Shown here: positions 1 through 9,282 of the stretch, one piece after another | Layout of the letters: every line of letters starts with the position of its first letter | Numbering within the stretch: the first letter of the stretch is position 1 | NCBI GenBank assembly: GCA_023663085.1 | Contig: JAMPIB010000006.1 | Location: 25,596 to 89,595 of the forward strand | Reading direction: 5' to 3' | DNA length: 64,000 nt | From: Ruminococcus sp. | GTDB lineage: Bacteria; Bacillota; Clostridia; Lachnospirales; Lachnospiraceae | Notes under the pieces: generated by a model | Database searches by the model: none | Told to the model about the DNA's origin: nothing | The model's input: the letters and a program-made list of their open reading frames with translations, nothing else | Program-made: the position numbers and the translations under genes

Positions 1-258
1 CATTCCATCATCTTTCATTTGTTCCTTAAGATAGGGATAAAGAACCTCCGGGTCACGAAAACGTTTATTTTCAAACGAGTCAAAAGCAATTTCTATCATG
101 TGCTGTTCATCTGTTCCTTCCTCCAGCAAATGATTCTTGAACAGGTTGAACAACAAGTATGATTTTCCGCAGCGGCGGATGCCAGTCACCACCTTAATAA
201 GTCCATTATGTTTCTTATTGATAAGCTTATTTAAATAGAGATTTCTTTTAATTTCCAT
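1..258 (-). CDS. AAA ATPase, DUF4143 type (5' part, cut by window edge)
   Basis: Only the first 86 codons lie in the window; the gene runs off the left edge. The N-terminus has a P-loop, GIRRCGKSYLL (about residues 31-41), preceded by a short basic helix (MEIKRNLYLNKL). This is how the AAA_14/DUF4143 ATP-binding proteins begin. The family usually has about 400-450 residues, with a nuclease-like C-terminal domain that cannot be seen here. ATG at 258 follows an AGAAGG ribosome binding site. A second family member lies at 62053-63378, but the two N-termini are clearly diverged. The biological role of these ATPases is poorly known and none is claimed. Confidence 0.75.
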   Translation of the reverse strand, partial: MEIKRNLYLNKLINKKHNGLIKVVTGIRRCGKSYLLFNLFKNHLLEEGTDEQHMIEIAFDSFENKRFRDPEVLYPYLKEQMKDDGM

Positions 259-275
259 ATCATAAGCCTTCTTTC

Positions 276-315
276 TACTGAAAATTTTTGCGAGTTATCG
301 CACTTTTTTTCAGTA
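276..315. promoter_or_regulatory. Palindrome upstream of the DUF4143 ATPase gene
   Basis: Outer arms TACTGAAAA and TTTTCAGTA enclose an inner inverted repeat GCGA-GTTA-TCGC. It lies just ahead of the ribosome binding site of the ATPase gene and about 50 bp past the stop codon of the antiporter operon, so it could be an operator for the former or a weak terminator for the latter. The sequence does not decide between them. Confidence 0.4.
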
Positions 316-368
316 AAATTTTTATAGTCATACTGACATACACCCTTCTCTGTGTATCCTATGCTTTT

Positions 369-2504
369 TCACCACAAAATAATATAAATCAGTGTCAACG
401 CCAACCCGACACCAAACATTAACAGTCCAAACGACAATCCCCTTTGTATGATCATGAAACTCTCTCTGATCTCCTCAACACCGGAGGCCGTCAGGTGTAC
501 GAAGTCCTTATGCGTCTGATGTTTCCTGCCCCATAGATGATTGCGGATAGACTGTAAGAAATTCATCACTTTTCCGAGACATTCTGTCAGCACATTGCCT
601 TCTTTTCTTTCACATGGCAGCGGCGAATCTTTGTACAGCGTCTTACGCAACAGCACCACGCAGATATCTACGAAACTATCGCAGATCCTGCACAGGATAC
701 CGCATACCGTCGGCAGGAAACCGAGCAGTATCGGCCTATAGATAAGGTTTTCCATATCCAGCCATTTCGGCCACGCATTGATATATTTGTTTTTACGCAT
801 AAGAAACTTCCGTATAACGAACACATACACCACAACACCAATAGCAATAGAGATGGCCGCGCCTTTCAGGTTCTCAAGGCTAAAATAGGCTACCGCGTGT
901 TCCGTATCGGAACGGTACATGCAATCCATGAACGCTTCGCCAAAAGCCGCGATCCGCTCCATAACCGCGTGTGGGAAAAGTCCCCACAGGAACAATACGA
1001 GTGCGCTCACCGCCAGGGCAAAACCGCTTTCTTTATTCATATAATATCTGTTTTCATCATATCGCTTCTGTTTCGCTTCATCCTTATTTTTTTCCACAAA
1101 TATGGCGATAAAAAGTTTCGTCATATAGGCAATCGTCAGACCGCCGCTGATTAAAAAGATGATCTCCACCGCTTTCAGCAGTCCCCCGCCGCCATACGCC
1201 AGAATGCTTTCATGCAGGAGCGTCTTGCTGATATAGCCGCCGAAAAAGGGAATACCGCCGATCGCCAGCGCCCCGGTCAGGAAAATCGTCTTTAATAACG
1301 GCTTCTTGCGTCCATAACCTCTTATCTCATTCAGATCAAGCGCATGTACGTTCATGAAGATAACGCCCGCCGCCATGAACAGGACCAGTTTTATCAGCGA
1401 ATGGTTTATCATATGCAGAAATGTCCCGTGAATGGCATGTATCATCTGCGTCGGGTCTTCCATATGGGAAACAATTCCGTTTATGGAAAGCAGATTTTTC
1501 TCCCCCAGAAGTCCCTGCATTCCGACGCCGATCAGGATAAAACCGATCTGTGACATGGAAGAACAGGCCAGCGTCCTTTTCAGATCGACCGAAAAAACCG
1601 CCAGAAGCGCGCCGCCAAACATCGTGACCACGCCAAGCGCCAGTATGAGCGCCCCCCACATACCATCATAAAGGAATAAGCGACAGCTTAAGATCAAAAT
1701 TCCGAAGATACCTGTCTTGGTCAAAATACCGGATAATAACGCCGAAGCAGGAGCAGGAGCCACAGGATGCGCCTTCGGCAGCCAGATGTGCAGCGGAAAA
1801 GCGCCCGCCTTGGCCCCGAAACCAACCAACATACACACACCTGCCGCATATAGTTTCATGCGGCTGCCTCCATTAACCGATGTATTAAGCAGATAGGCTC
1901 TCGCCTGCGAATCCAGCATATAAACATCCAGCGTACCAAGTTCATGATACAACATAAAGATTCCCATTAACATTACCAGACCGCCGATAATAGCCACCGT
2001 CAGATATGTCCCGGCCGCTTTTAAGGACACTTTCGTCTCCTCCTGCGCAACCCACACATAGGATGTGAAGGACATGATTTCAAAAAAGATAAACAGCGTA
2101 GACAGATCCCCCGCCAGGAAGATGCCCTCCGTCGCTCCCAACGTCGCCAGTAAAAAGAGGTAATAACGGTTTCTATTCTGATGATGCGCCATATATTCCC
2201 GCGAAAGCACAGTCGTCATCATCCACATAAACGCCGCGATCATCGTATAGACCATGCGAAAATCGTCCAGCACCAGATCCAGCCACCTGCCGCACACTCC
2301 ATATACGGTATACCGGCATTTTATTACTTCATCACTTCCCGCATTGAGGAAAAAAATAACCAGCGTCAGCGCAAACTCACTGACCACAACGAAATCGGCG
2401 AAGTAATCTCTGGCCTTCTCATTTTTACTGCCTATCAGGGCAGACAGGATAGCTCCTATAAAAGGATAAAAGACCAGGATTGGAAGGACTATATATTCAC
2501 TCAT
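369..2504 (-). CDS. Proton-conducting antiporter subunit, NuoL/MrpA N-terminal type
   Basis: Polytopic membrane protein of 711 residues, last gene of the antiporter operon. It carries the hallmarks of the NuoL/M/N-MrpA/D superfamily: a conserved Glu in helix 5 (FIFFEIMSF, about E142) and a Lys-containing helix 7/8 block (GFGAKAGAFPLHIWLPKAHP, K232 and K244), residues that carry protons through each half-channel. Extra transmembrane segments follow the core (residues 490-711), as in NuoL/MrpA-type subunits, but the C-terminal MrpA parts are missing and are encoded separately at 8518-8820 and 7581-8549. Expected role: proton translocation coupled to Na+ efflux. The start is the ATG at 2504. Which monovalent cation is moved cannot be read from the sequence. 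Confidence 0.8.
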   Translation of the reverse strand: MSEYIVLPILVFYPFIGAILSALIGSKNEKARDYFADFVVVSEFALTLVIFFLNAGSDEVIKCRYTVYGVCGRWLDLVLDDFRMVYTMIAAFMWMMTTVLSREYMAHHQNRNRYYLFLLATLGATEGIFLAGDLSTLFIFFEIMSFTSYVWVAQEETKVSLKAAGTYLTVAIIGGLVMLMGIFMLYHELGTLDVYMLDSQARAYLLNTSVNGGSRMKLYAAGVCMLVGFGAKAGAFPLHIWLPKAHPVAPAPASALLSGILTKTGIFGILILSCRLFLYDGMWGALILALGVVTMFGGALLAVFSVDLKRTLACSSMSQIGFILIGVGMQGLLGEKNLLSINGIVSHMEDPTQMIHAIHGTFLHMINHSLIKLVLFMAAGVIFMNVHALDLNEIRGYGRKKPLLKTIFLTGALAIGGIPFFGGYISKTLLHESILAYGGGGLLKAVEIIFLISGGLTIAYMTKLFIAIFVEKNKDEAKQKRYDENRYYMNKESGFALAVSALVLFLWGLFPHAVMERIAAFGEAFMDCMYRSDTEHAVAYFSLENLKGAAISIAIGVVVYVFVIRKFLMRKNKYINAWPKWLDMENLIYRPILLGFLPTVCGILCRICDSFVDICVVLLRKTLYKDSPLPCERKEGNVLTECLGKVMNFLQSIRNHLWGRKHQTHKDFVHLTASGVEEIRESFMIIQRGLSFGLLMFGVGLALTLIYIILW

Positions 2505-2546
2505 TGTTCATCATACTCCTTTTACATAAATTCTTATATATCCCAG

Positions 2547-2579
2547 GCGCTGCCCCCGAAACTCTGGGGCGGGCAGCGC
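2547..2579. repeat. Intergenic hairpin within the antiporter operon
   Basis: GCGCTGCCC and GGGCAGCGC form a 9-bp stem in the 88-bp gap between two antiporter-subunit genes. No U-tract follows in the direction of transcription, so it is unlikely to be a full terminator. It may act in RNA processing or stability. Confidence 0.5.
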
Positions 2580-2592
2580 TCACACCCACTCC

Positions 2593-4071
2593 TTACGGAA
2601 ACACCTCCGCCACAACTCCCATAACCGCCTCCATCATCCCCTGCGGATGCAGTCCGATCAACAGCATCACCAACACAAACACCGCCAGCGGCAGTATCAT
2701 CAGCCAGTTCGGGTCTTGTACGCCCCTTATCGCATCATAATCAAACTCTTTTCCCGGACAAAAGGCACGGACCACAACGGTCAACATATAAATGGCCGTC
2801 AGCAGCGCGGAAATGAGCAGCGCGCCGAGTCCCGCATAGGCTAAGGGGTTATTGCTCTCCACCGCGCCTTTGGCCAGATACCATTTACTGACGAAACCGC
2901 ACAATCCCGGCACACCCATCAGCGCCATGGAGGCTATCGTAAAGATCACAAACACTTTCGGCATCTTCCTGCCGAACCCGTCCAGTTCGTGGATATAATT
3001 TTTTTCCGTCTTATAGATAACGGCTCCGGCGCAGAAGAAGGAACAAATCTTCATCACCGCATGACACAGCATGTGGGCGAGCGCGCCTGCCAGCCCAAGC
3101 GGCGACATCAGCACGACGCCGAACAGGATATAGGACAGGTTACTGACCGTTGACCAAGCCAGTCTACGTTTGAAATGCGTTTCTTTTATGGCCCTGCTGC
3201 AGCCAAATACAATGGTAAAAATCGTAATTGCCATCAAAAGATTCTGCGCCCATGTCCCCTTTAACAGTTCCGTTCCGAAACTGAAATAGGTGATGCGCAG
3301 CGTAGCGAACGCGCCTGCTTTGACAACCGCTACGGCATGTAAAAGCGCCGTAACCGGCGTCGGCGCGACACCCGCCTGCGGGAGCCATGCGCTAAAAGGG
3401 CACATTGCCGCTTTTACGCTGAAACCGCAGAAACAGAGCACATAAATGAAAAGCAGCAGGTTCGTCTTATCGCCGACTCTTGCCATATCCAGCACACCGC
3501 CCGGCGTAAAATTGGAAGTCGTTCCATACATTAAGATAAAGATCATGCCAATAAAGGCAAACGCCGCGCCGCCCAGCGAATAATACAGATAGGTCCGGCT
3601 CGCCAGCACGGCTTCTCTCGTCAGTGTGTGCAGGACAAGCGGCACCGTCACCATCGTCAGCATTTCATAGAAGAAATACATTGTCACGATATCTTCCGCC
3701 AGCGCGATACCAAGCGTAACGCCGTAAGTAACCGTATAGAACATGAAAAATATTTTCTCGCGCTGCTCGTGTTTCATATATTCAGAAGCGTATAAGGTCG
3801 CAAAAGGCCATAGAAAAGCCAGTATCGTCGCAAAAACACTTCCCGCGCCATCGAGCCGCAAACTGATGCTGAGCTGTCCCGTAAAGCGGAATAAGACAAA
3901 GGCGTCCGTCGGACGATTCAAAATAAGCAGAAACGTGAGCGCCGATGTCAAAAGCACGATACCTTCCGTATAAAACGCCATAACATTTCTTTTGTGAAAA
4001 GGCAGAAGCGGGATCAGCACGCCGCCAAACATCGGCAGCAAGACCGCTATTACCATATAATAAGCATTCAT
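2593..4071 (-). CDS. Proton-conducting antiporter subunit, MrpD/NuoM-N type
   Basis: Integral membrane protein of 492 residues with about 14 predicted helices. The family signature is present: helix-5 Glu (MYFFYEMLTM) and the helix-7 Lys region (GFSVKAAMCPFSAWLPQA) followed by APTPVTALLHA. It is one of four consecutive paralogous antiporter-like subunits. The ATG at 4071 is preferred over the in-frame ATG at 4083 because it has a GAGG site six bases upstream. There are no quinone- or hydrogenase-subunit genes next to it, so a stand-alone Mrp-like complex fits better than complex I. Exact orthology among the four paralogues cannot be set by eye. Confidence 0.78.
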   Translation of the reverse strand: MNAYYMVIAVLLPMFGGVLIPLLPFHKRNVMAFYTEGIVLLTSALTFLLILNRPTDAFVLFRFTGQLSISLRLDGAGSVFATILAFLWPFATLYASEYMKHEQREKIFFMFYTVTYGVTLGIALAEDIVTMYFFYEMLTMVTVPLVLHTLTREAVLASRTYLYYSLGGAAFAFIGMIFILMYGTTSNFTPGGVLDMARVGDKTNLLLFIYVLCFCGFSVKAAMCPFSAWLPQAGVAPTPVTALLHAVAVVKAGAFATLRITYFSFGTELLKGTWAQNLLMAITIFTIVFGCSRAIKETHFKRRLAWSTVSNLSYILFGVVLMSPLGLAGALAHMLCHAVMKICSFFCAGAVIYKTEKNYIHELDGFGRKMPKVFVIFTIASMALMGVPGLCGFVSKWYLAKGAVESNNPLAYAGLGALLISALLTAIYMLTVVVRAFCPGKEFDYDAIRGVQDPNWLMILPLAVFVLVMLLIGLHPQGMMEAVMGVVAEVFP

Positions 4072-4120
4072 CCTGTACCTCATTTCTGCAAGGTGAACTT
4101 GTTCGCCTTAGCTCTATTAT

Positions 4121-5641
4121 CTAAAATAACGACACCGCTATTTTGAACACATATTCGATCAGCGGATTCGGGAAAACTCCCAAAAGAACCGTGCATATGG
4201 CCAGTATCAGCAATACCACCGTCATCTTATCAAGCGGTTCTTTTTCCCGCATGGACGTATCCGCCTCGCCCGGCAGAAAGCCGCTTATCGTTATGGGCAG
4301 CAGATACCCCGCCGTCAAGAGCGCGCTGATAAGCAGCACAGCCGGCCCCAGATAGCGGAATACGCCCGTATCCGATGAAAGCGCGCCCTGCGCCAGATAC
4401 CATTTACTGACAAAACCGCTCATCGGCGGAATGCCGATCAATGCCAGCGAAGCAAACGTATAACTCCACAGCGTCACGCCCATCCGCTTGCCGATACCCT
4501 GATATTCCTCCACTCTCGTTTTGCCGGTCCTGAAGATAAAGATTCCGGCTGTTAAAAAGAGCGCGCATTTGATAACCGCATGGAATACGACATGCAAAAG
4601 CGCTCCCGCCATGGCCTCCTCGTTCAAAAGCGCCAGTCCGAATAAGATGTACGACACCTGACTGATCGTGGAATAGGCCAGCCTCTTTTTAAAGACTCTC
4701 TCCCGATACGCCAACATCGACCCCATAAATACCGTAAGTAATGTCAATACCAGCCAGGCCGTCTGTACCCAGCTGCCTTTTAGAAATTCCGGGCCGACGA
4801 TATAATAGACCGTGCGGATGATGGCCAGCACGCCGCCCTTGACGATAATTGAAGAAAGCGCCGCCGAGGCGGGTGCAGGCGCGGCCGGATGCGCGGCCGT
4901 AAGCCAGGAATGAAACGGCAGCATACCCGCCTTCGTTCCAAAACCGATCAACATCAGAAAAACCGCGATCTGCAAGATCAGTACATTCCCTGACACCACT
5001 GTCATATTTAAAGTGCCGCCCGCCGTAAAGGTAAGCGTATCACAGTATTGATATAGAAAATAAATGCCAAACAACGCACAGTACGCGCCGCACATCGAAT
5101 AAAACAGGTATTTGAGCGCCGCCATGATTGACTCTCTTAAGCCATTATGCAGAACAAGCGGCATGGACGTAAGCGTCATCAGTTCATAGAAAAAGTACAT
5201 CGTCACCAGATTCCCGGAAGCCTCCAGCGCCAGCAGCACCGCATAAACTAACAGGAAAAAACCGAAAAACCGCCGTTCTTCCCCTTCATGCTTCATATAG
5301 ATAAACGCATAGATACCCACCGCCAGCCAGATTACGCTCGTCAATGTGATAAAAAGCCGCCCCAGCGCATCGACATGAAAATAAATGGGAATGCTGTCCA
5401 TAATATAAAACAGGGTCAGACTTCTTTCTTTCGTCCAGACTGCTGCCAATGCCAAAATGACCGATATGGTCAAAACAGTACCCACCAGAATATGCAGCTT
5501 TCTCAAAGATGCGTCCTGCTCCCGCTCCTTCCCCGTCTCCCGGATATGGGACAGAAAAGAAGAAAGTAAAAGCGCGATGCCGCCAATCCCCGAAAGCAAT
5601 ACGGGCGCAAGCATCCATACGCTATCTGTAAATCTCTCCAT
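4121..5641 (-). CDS. Proton-conducting antiporter subunit, MrpD/NuoM-N type
   Basis: Membrane protein of 506 residues in the NuoM/N-MrpD family. Helix-5 Glu is seen in MYFFYELMTL (about E153), and the lysine block in GFGTKAGMLPFHSWLTAAHP with APAPASAALSS after it. It resembles the 2593-4071 protein (both have MYFFYE followed by PLVLH), so these two genes probably arose by duplication within the operon. The frame is open upstream to a TTG, but the ATG at 5641 with AAGG eight bases ahead is the better start; it lies 52 bp after the stop codon of the previous gene. Part of the Mrp-like antiporter complex. Confidence 0.78.
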   Translation of the reverse strand: MERFTDSVWMLAPVLLSGIGGIALLLSSFLSHIRETGKEREQDASLRKLHILVGTVLTISVILALAAVWTKERSLTLFYIMDSIPIYFHVDALGRLFITLTSVIWLAVGIYAFIYMKHEGEERRFFGFFLLVYAVLLALEASGNLVTMYFFYELMTLTSMPLVLHNGLRESIMAALKYLFYSMCGAYCALFGIYFLYQYCDTLTFTAGGTLNMTVVSGNVLILQIAVFLMLIGFGTKAGMLPFHSWLTAAHPAAPAPASAALSSIIVKGGVLAIIRTVYYIVGPEFLKGSWVQTAWLVLTLLTVFMGSMLAYRERVFKKRLAYSTISQVSYILFGLALLNEEAMAGALLHVVFHAVIKCALFLTAGIFIFRTGKTRVEEYQGIGKRMGVTLWSYTFASLALIGIPPMSGFVSKWYLAQGALSSDTGVFRYLGPAVLLISALLTAGYLLPITISGFLPGEADTSMREKEPLDKMTVVLLILAICTVLLGVFPNPLIEYVFKIAVSLF

Positions 5642-5693
5642 AACAACAACCTTGCCTTTCTTTTCACTTATCCATAAGCTGCCTGCGCAAAGC

Positions 5694-7202
5694 CTATGCA
5701 AACATCTCCAGACCGCGTTCGATCAGCCAGATGACCGGTTCGGAACTTAAGCCCAGGAAAAGATTGAGGGCGATAAAGCAGATGAGCGCCACGCTCTTGG
5801 CAGGCTGCTCCCATATACTGATATCCTCGAACCCTTTATCAATAACGACTGCCCTCTTTTCCGGCGTATAAATGCGGATCACCGTTTTCATGAAATACAC
5901 CGCGTTCAGGATAACGCTGATGGCTAAGGCGATCAAAGTGATCATAATCTTATGCCTGTTGCCCACCGCCGCCTGCGCAAAGAGCAGCTTGGAAATAAAT
6001 CCCGAAAACATCGGGAAACCGACCATGGAAAGCGAACCGACTGTAAAGGCCACGCCCGCCAGCTTGTTCCGGTAGCCCGCCCCGGTCAGATCAAAAAAGT
6101 CTGTACTCTTGCCCGAAGCATCCATAATCCCCGACGCCGCCACGAAAAGAAGCGATTTGGTCGCCGCATGGGAAACGATATGATAGATGCTGGCGATGAT
6201 ACCTGCCGTCGTTCCCAGACCGAAACCCATATAAATATAACCAATCTGCGCCACGGACGAATAGGCGATCATGCGGTTGATATTATTTTCCTTAATGGCA
6301 TTGATAGAACCCATTATCATACCCGCCACGCCGAATACGAATAATACGTTGATGACCTTGCTTTCCCTGATGATATCAAAACCGATCACGCGGTAAAAAA
6401 TCTTCACTAACAGAAAGATATAGCCTTTGGAAACAAGCGAAGACAGTATCGCCGCCGACGATAAAGTCGAATAACCATAGGCGTCCGGCAGCCATGTATG
6501 GAACGGATAAAGCGCGCTTTTAATGGCGATACCGACCGACATCAGGCAGATCGCCGTAAGAAGCGGTATGTGATACTCGCCCGAAGCCTGCAAAAGCGTG
6601 ACCTGCTCCTTGATATTGCTCATCAGAAGATGCCCGGTCAGACTGTACAGGAAACAAATGCCTAAAAGCAGCAGACCCGAACCTAACAGGCTCATGATCA
6701 TATATCTGGTCGCCGCCTCGATAGTCCGTCCCGTCTGGCGTATCATGATAAGGCCGCAGGCCGAAATCGTATTAATCTCTACGAAAACATAAGCCGTAAA
6801 CAGATCGTTCGTATAAATCAGTGCCAGCAGCGAACAAAGCAGCAGGTTGACCATGATATAATACAGGTTCTGCTTCGTTTCTTCGATTTCCCGCTCACGC
6901 TCCAACACACCGCCGATCACGCATAAGAACATGATGATACAGAAAAACAGCGCCATCGCAGCCTCTAAAATACCGACTCGGATCTCGTTTCCCCAGGGCG
7001 CCGGAAAATGCCCCATCGTATAGATATATTCCTGATCCGTGCCAATAACGAACGCTAACAGCGCCGCCGACAAGATACCGATAAACGTAATAACGAATAG
7101 ATTCAGCCGTTTGGCCCATTTCCCATTTAATACGGAAGAAATCGGCCCCGCAAATAAGGAGAGCAAAATGGACACCAACGGCACATTCTGTATCAGAGAC
7201 AT
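5694..7202 (-). CDS. Proton-conducting antiporter subunit, MrpD-like
   Basis: Membrane protein of 502 residues and the first of the four antiporter-like subunits to be transcribed, directly after mrpC as mrpD is in classic Mrp operons. The conserved acidic residue is in YVFVEINTIS (about E142) and the helix-7 lysine in GIAIKSALYPFHTWLPDAYG, a segment typical of MrpD. The start codon overlaps the stop codon of mrpC by one base, so translation is probably coupled. It is the best MrpD candidate in the cluster; a symbol is withheld because three paralogues follow. Confidence 0.8.
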   Translation of the reverse strand: MSLIQNVPLVSILLSLFAGPISSVLNGKWAKRLNLFVITFIGILSAALLAFVIGTDQEYIYTMGHFPAPWGNEIRVGILEAAMALFFCIIMFLCVIGGVLEREREIEETKQNLYYIMVNLLLCSLLALIYTNDLFTAYVFVEINTISACGLIMIRQTGRTIEAATRYMIMSLLGSGLLLLGICFLYSLTGHLLMSNIKEQVTLLQASGEYHIPLLTAICLMSVGIAIKSALYPFHTWLPDAYGYSTLSSAAILSSLVSKGYIFLLVKIFYRVIGFDIIRESKVINVLFVFGVAGMIMGSINAIKENNINRMIAYSSVAQIGYIYMGFGLGTTAGIIASIYHIVSHAATKSLLFVAASGIMDASGKSTDFFDLTGAGYRNKLAGVAFTVGSLSMVGFPMFSGFISKLLFAQAAVGNRHKIMITLIALAISVILNAVYFMKTVIRIYTPEKRAVVIDKGFEDISIWEQPAKSVALICFIALNLFLGLSSEPVIWLIERGLEMFA

Positions 7203-7579
7203 TACAATCCCTCCTTTTTGAGCATCACGGATATCTCATCCAGATCCAGCGTATGGTATCTGTTATAAAGCCGTATCGTCAAAGAAAGCATCAACGCCGT
7301 TACGGAAACCGAAACGACGATACCTGTCAGTACCAGGCCGCTGGGAATCGGGTTGATATAGGTCTCCACGCTCTGGATACCGTTTGTGACAATGGGCGCT
7401 TTATGCCCCGCGATATAGCCTTTTAAAGCCAGAAAAAGATAGACCGAGGTATCCATGATATTCATGCCGACTATTTTCTTGATCAGATTTTTCTGCATCA
7501 ACAGATTGGAAAACCCGATACCGAAAAGAATCATGGACACGGCTTCTTCATAGTTTGTGATAAAATTGGCAACATCCAT
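7202..7579 (-). CDS. mrpC: Mrp antiporter subunit C (NuoK-like)
   Basis: Small three-helix membrane protein of 125 residues of the MrpC/MnhC/NuoK family. Visible features are the segments ILFGIGFSNLLMQKNLIKKIVG and NPIPSGLVLTGIVVSVSVTA, the latter matching the NPLPQALVLTAIVI motif known from MnhC. The ATG at 7579 has AAAGGAG nine bases upstream and begins one base after the preceding stop codon; longer in-frame versions run into the upstream gene and are rejected. In Mrp complexes this subunit packs against the MrpA/MrpD channels and forms part of the proton path. Confidence 0.85.
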   Translation of the reverse strand: MDVANFITNYEEAVSMILFGIGFSNLLMQKNLIKKIVGMNIMDTSVYLFLALKGYIAGHKAPIVTNGIQSVETYINPIPSGLVLTGIVVSVSVTALMLSLTIRLYNRYHTLDLDEISVMLKKEGL

Positions 7580-7580
7580 T

Positions 7581-8549
7581 TTAATAGTCTCCTTTCCGAA
7601 ACATAACGTAGAAAGTATACATTGTTCCGGCAACGACGATACCGACACAGATATTTAAGATCAGGATCAGTCCGCTGCTGAGGATTGCCCCCGGCGTCCC
7701 CAGAGGTATCACGCTCTCGATATGATTGGCTCCCGTATAAAACGAATAGCTCTTCGCCAGACAATAGCACCCCAGAGCGCAGACGCTCAGCACCTTATAA
7801 GTCTTACCGGTAAAGAAGCGCTCCGTCTTCTGGAATCCGAAAGCGTTCAGATATAAGATCAGTCCCGCGCCGATAATGGCGCCGCCCGAAAAGCCGCCGC
7901 CCGGCCCTAAATGTCCGCCTAAGATCACATAAATACCAAATATGATGATGGGCGGTACTAACATACGGGCCGCAGTCTGTAAGATAACGTCGTTTTTCGG
8001 CTCGTAGATACGGTCGCTCGCTTCTATATCTACTCCGTTTTCGTCTTTCTTCTTATCTTTACGCAGCAGGATCAGCACCGTACAGGTCGCAATGAACAAC
8101 ACATGCGACTCGCCGAGCGTATCAAACGCCCTATAGTCTAAAATCATGCCCGTTACGATATTGACCGCTCCGGTCTCTTGCAGGCCGTTCTCGATATAAC
8201 GCTCTGAAACTTCGTTATTGACAGGATTTTCCGCATGTCCGTAAGAAGGCAGATACGATACGGCGATTAAGAGCATGACCACCAGAAACACGCAAAAACA
8301 CGCGCTGAATATCTTATATAATTTTTCAAAACCGCTGACTTCCCGGTTATTCGCCAGATCGTAGATGCGCTCCATCCGCGCTTTTTTTTCTTCCTCTCTA
8401 ATAATGACAGTCGTGTCATCTTCCTGCGGCAGTTCCTGCGGTTTCATCTCCACTTTGCCCGCAAAAGAATCATTACTGCCGTCCAGCCACTGTTTCAGAC
8501 GGAAAGAGACAGTCTTTTCATATTCCTGCTTCGGAATTTTTCTGCTCAT
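7581..8549 (-). CDS. Fused MbhE-like and MrpB-like antiporter subunit
   Basis: Protein of 322 residues joining two pieces that are separate, or arranged otherwise, in classic Mrp systems. Residues 1-80 are a charged cytoplasmic extension rich in Glu and Lys. Residues about 80-165 match the MrpA C-terminus/MbhE (ILDYRAFDTLGESHVLF). Residues about 190-322 are MrpB/MnhB, with the diagnostic GGHLGPGGGFSGG. It overlaps the upstream DUF4040 gene by 32 bp. The charged extension is not seen in textbook MrpB. Split MrpA parts of this kind are known from membrane-bound hydrogenase/Mbh operons and many clostridial Mrp-like loci. Confidence 0.82.
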   Translation of the reverse strand: MSRKIPKQEYEKTVSFRLKQWLDGSNDSFAGKVEMKPQELPQEDDTTVIIREEEKKARMERIYDLANNREVSGFEKLYKIFSACFCVFLVVMLLIAVSYLPSYGHAENPVNNEVSERYIENGLQETGAVNIVTGMILDYRAFDTLGESHVLFIATCTVLILLRKDKKKDENGVDIEASDRIYEPKNDVILQTAARMLVPPIIIFGIYVILGGHLGPGGGFSGGAIIGAGLILYLNAFGFQKTERFFTGKTYKVLSVCALGCYCLAKSYSFYTGANHIESVIPLGTPGAILSSGLILILNICVGIVVAGTMYTFYVMFRKGDY

Positions 8550-8820
8550 TATCTTTTTCCCCCTTTTCCGGTTCTGCTTCTGTCTTTAAGATAGCACGGA
8601 TCTTTTTCAAAGTAACAAAGAAAAGCACGCTCGTTACGCCCGCACCAACAGCCGCTTCTGTGATCGCCAGATCAGGCGACTCCAGAAGTATCCATATGAT
8701 GGACATGACCAGACTGTATGACATAAAGATCAGGACCGTATTCAACAGATTTTTGGACAGACTCGCCGCGATCGCGCATATCAGTAAAAATCCCAGTAAC
8801 AGATTCATAAATAACTGCAT
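8518..8820 (-). CDS. DUF4040/MbhD-like antiporter subunit (MrpA middle part)
   Basis: Three-helix protein of 100 residues ending in a charged tail. SPDLAITEAAVGAGVTSVLF is the DUF4040 signature that in classic systems lies inside MrpA and in Mbh clusters is the separate MbhD. Start: ATG at 8820 with GGTGG five bases upstream; an in-frame GTG three codons earlier is possible. Its 3' end overlaps the MbhE-MrpB fusion gene by 32 bp, which suggests translational coupling. Together with the genes at 7581 and 369 it rebuilds the parts of a split MrpA. Confidence 0.82.
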   Translation of the reverse strand: MQLFMNLLLGFLLICAIAASLSKNLLNTVLIFMSYSLVMSIIWILLESPDLAITEAAVGAGVTSVLFFVTLKKIRAILKTEAEPEKGEKDNEQKNSEAGI

Positions 8821-8853
8821 ATTGACCACCGTACCTTTCTATTCCATTTTCCT

Positions 8854-9282
8854 CTATTCCACTTCGATTTCCCTTTGCATTCCTGCTTCTGCATCCTGCA
8901 TCATCTCTTCCGCATTCTTTTCTGTTTCCTGCTTCATTTTCTTTTCCAGCTCCGCAAGCGTCACCTGCTCATAATGCTCTTTGCGCGCTTCGTCCGTAGC
9001 CACCTCTAAACGTGCGATCAGATGCGAAGAGGTCGGCGAAGAGAACCATAAAAAAGCAATGACACAAAACAGCTTTAACGACGTAAAATTCAAACCGCTT
9101 ATGATCATCAGTCCAACCAGACAACAGCCGATACCGAGCGTATCGCCAAGCGCAGCCGCATGCATCCTGTTTAAAACATATTGAAAACGGAATACGCCTA
9201 TCATTTCTACCAGAAAGATGATAAGTCCACACAGCAGAAACAGCGCTCCGAAAATAAAACGGATCCACTCAATTACTTCCAT
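8854..9282 (-). CDS. mrpG: Mrp antiporter subunit G
   Basis: Three-helix membrane protein of 142 residues of the MnhG/PhaG family. The core matches the family (GVFRFQYVLNRMHAAALGDT, then LKLFCVIAFLWFSSPTSSHL). A charged C-terminal tail of about 40 residues rich in Glu, Lys and Met extends past the usual ~110-residue length. ATG at 9282 follows GGGAGGAGCGAG. It overlaps the mrpF 3' end by 14 bp. It is one of the small accessory subunits required for assembly of Mrp complexes. Confidence 0.88.
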   Translation of the reverse strand: MEVIEWIRFIFGALFLLCGLIIFLVEMIGVFRFQYVLNRMHAAALGDTLGIGCCLVGLMIISGLNFTSLKLFCVIAFLWFSSPTSSHLIARLEVATDEARKEHYEQVTLAELEKKMKQETEKNAEEMMQDAEAGMQREIEVE

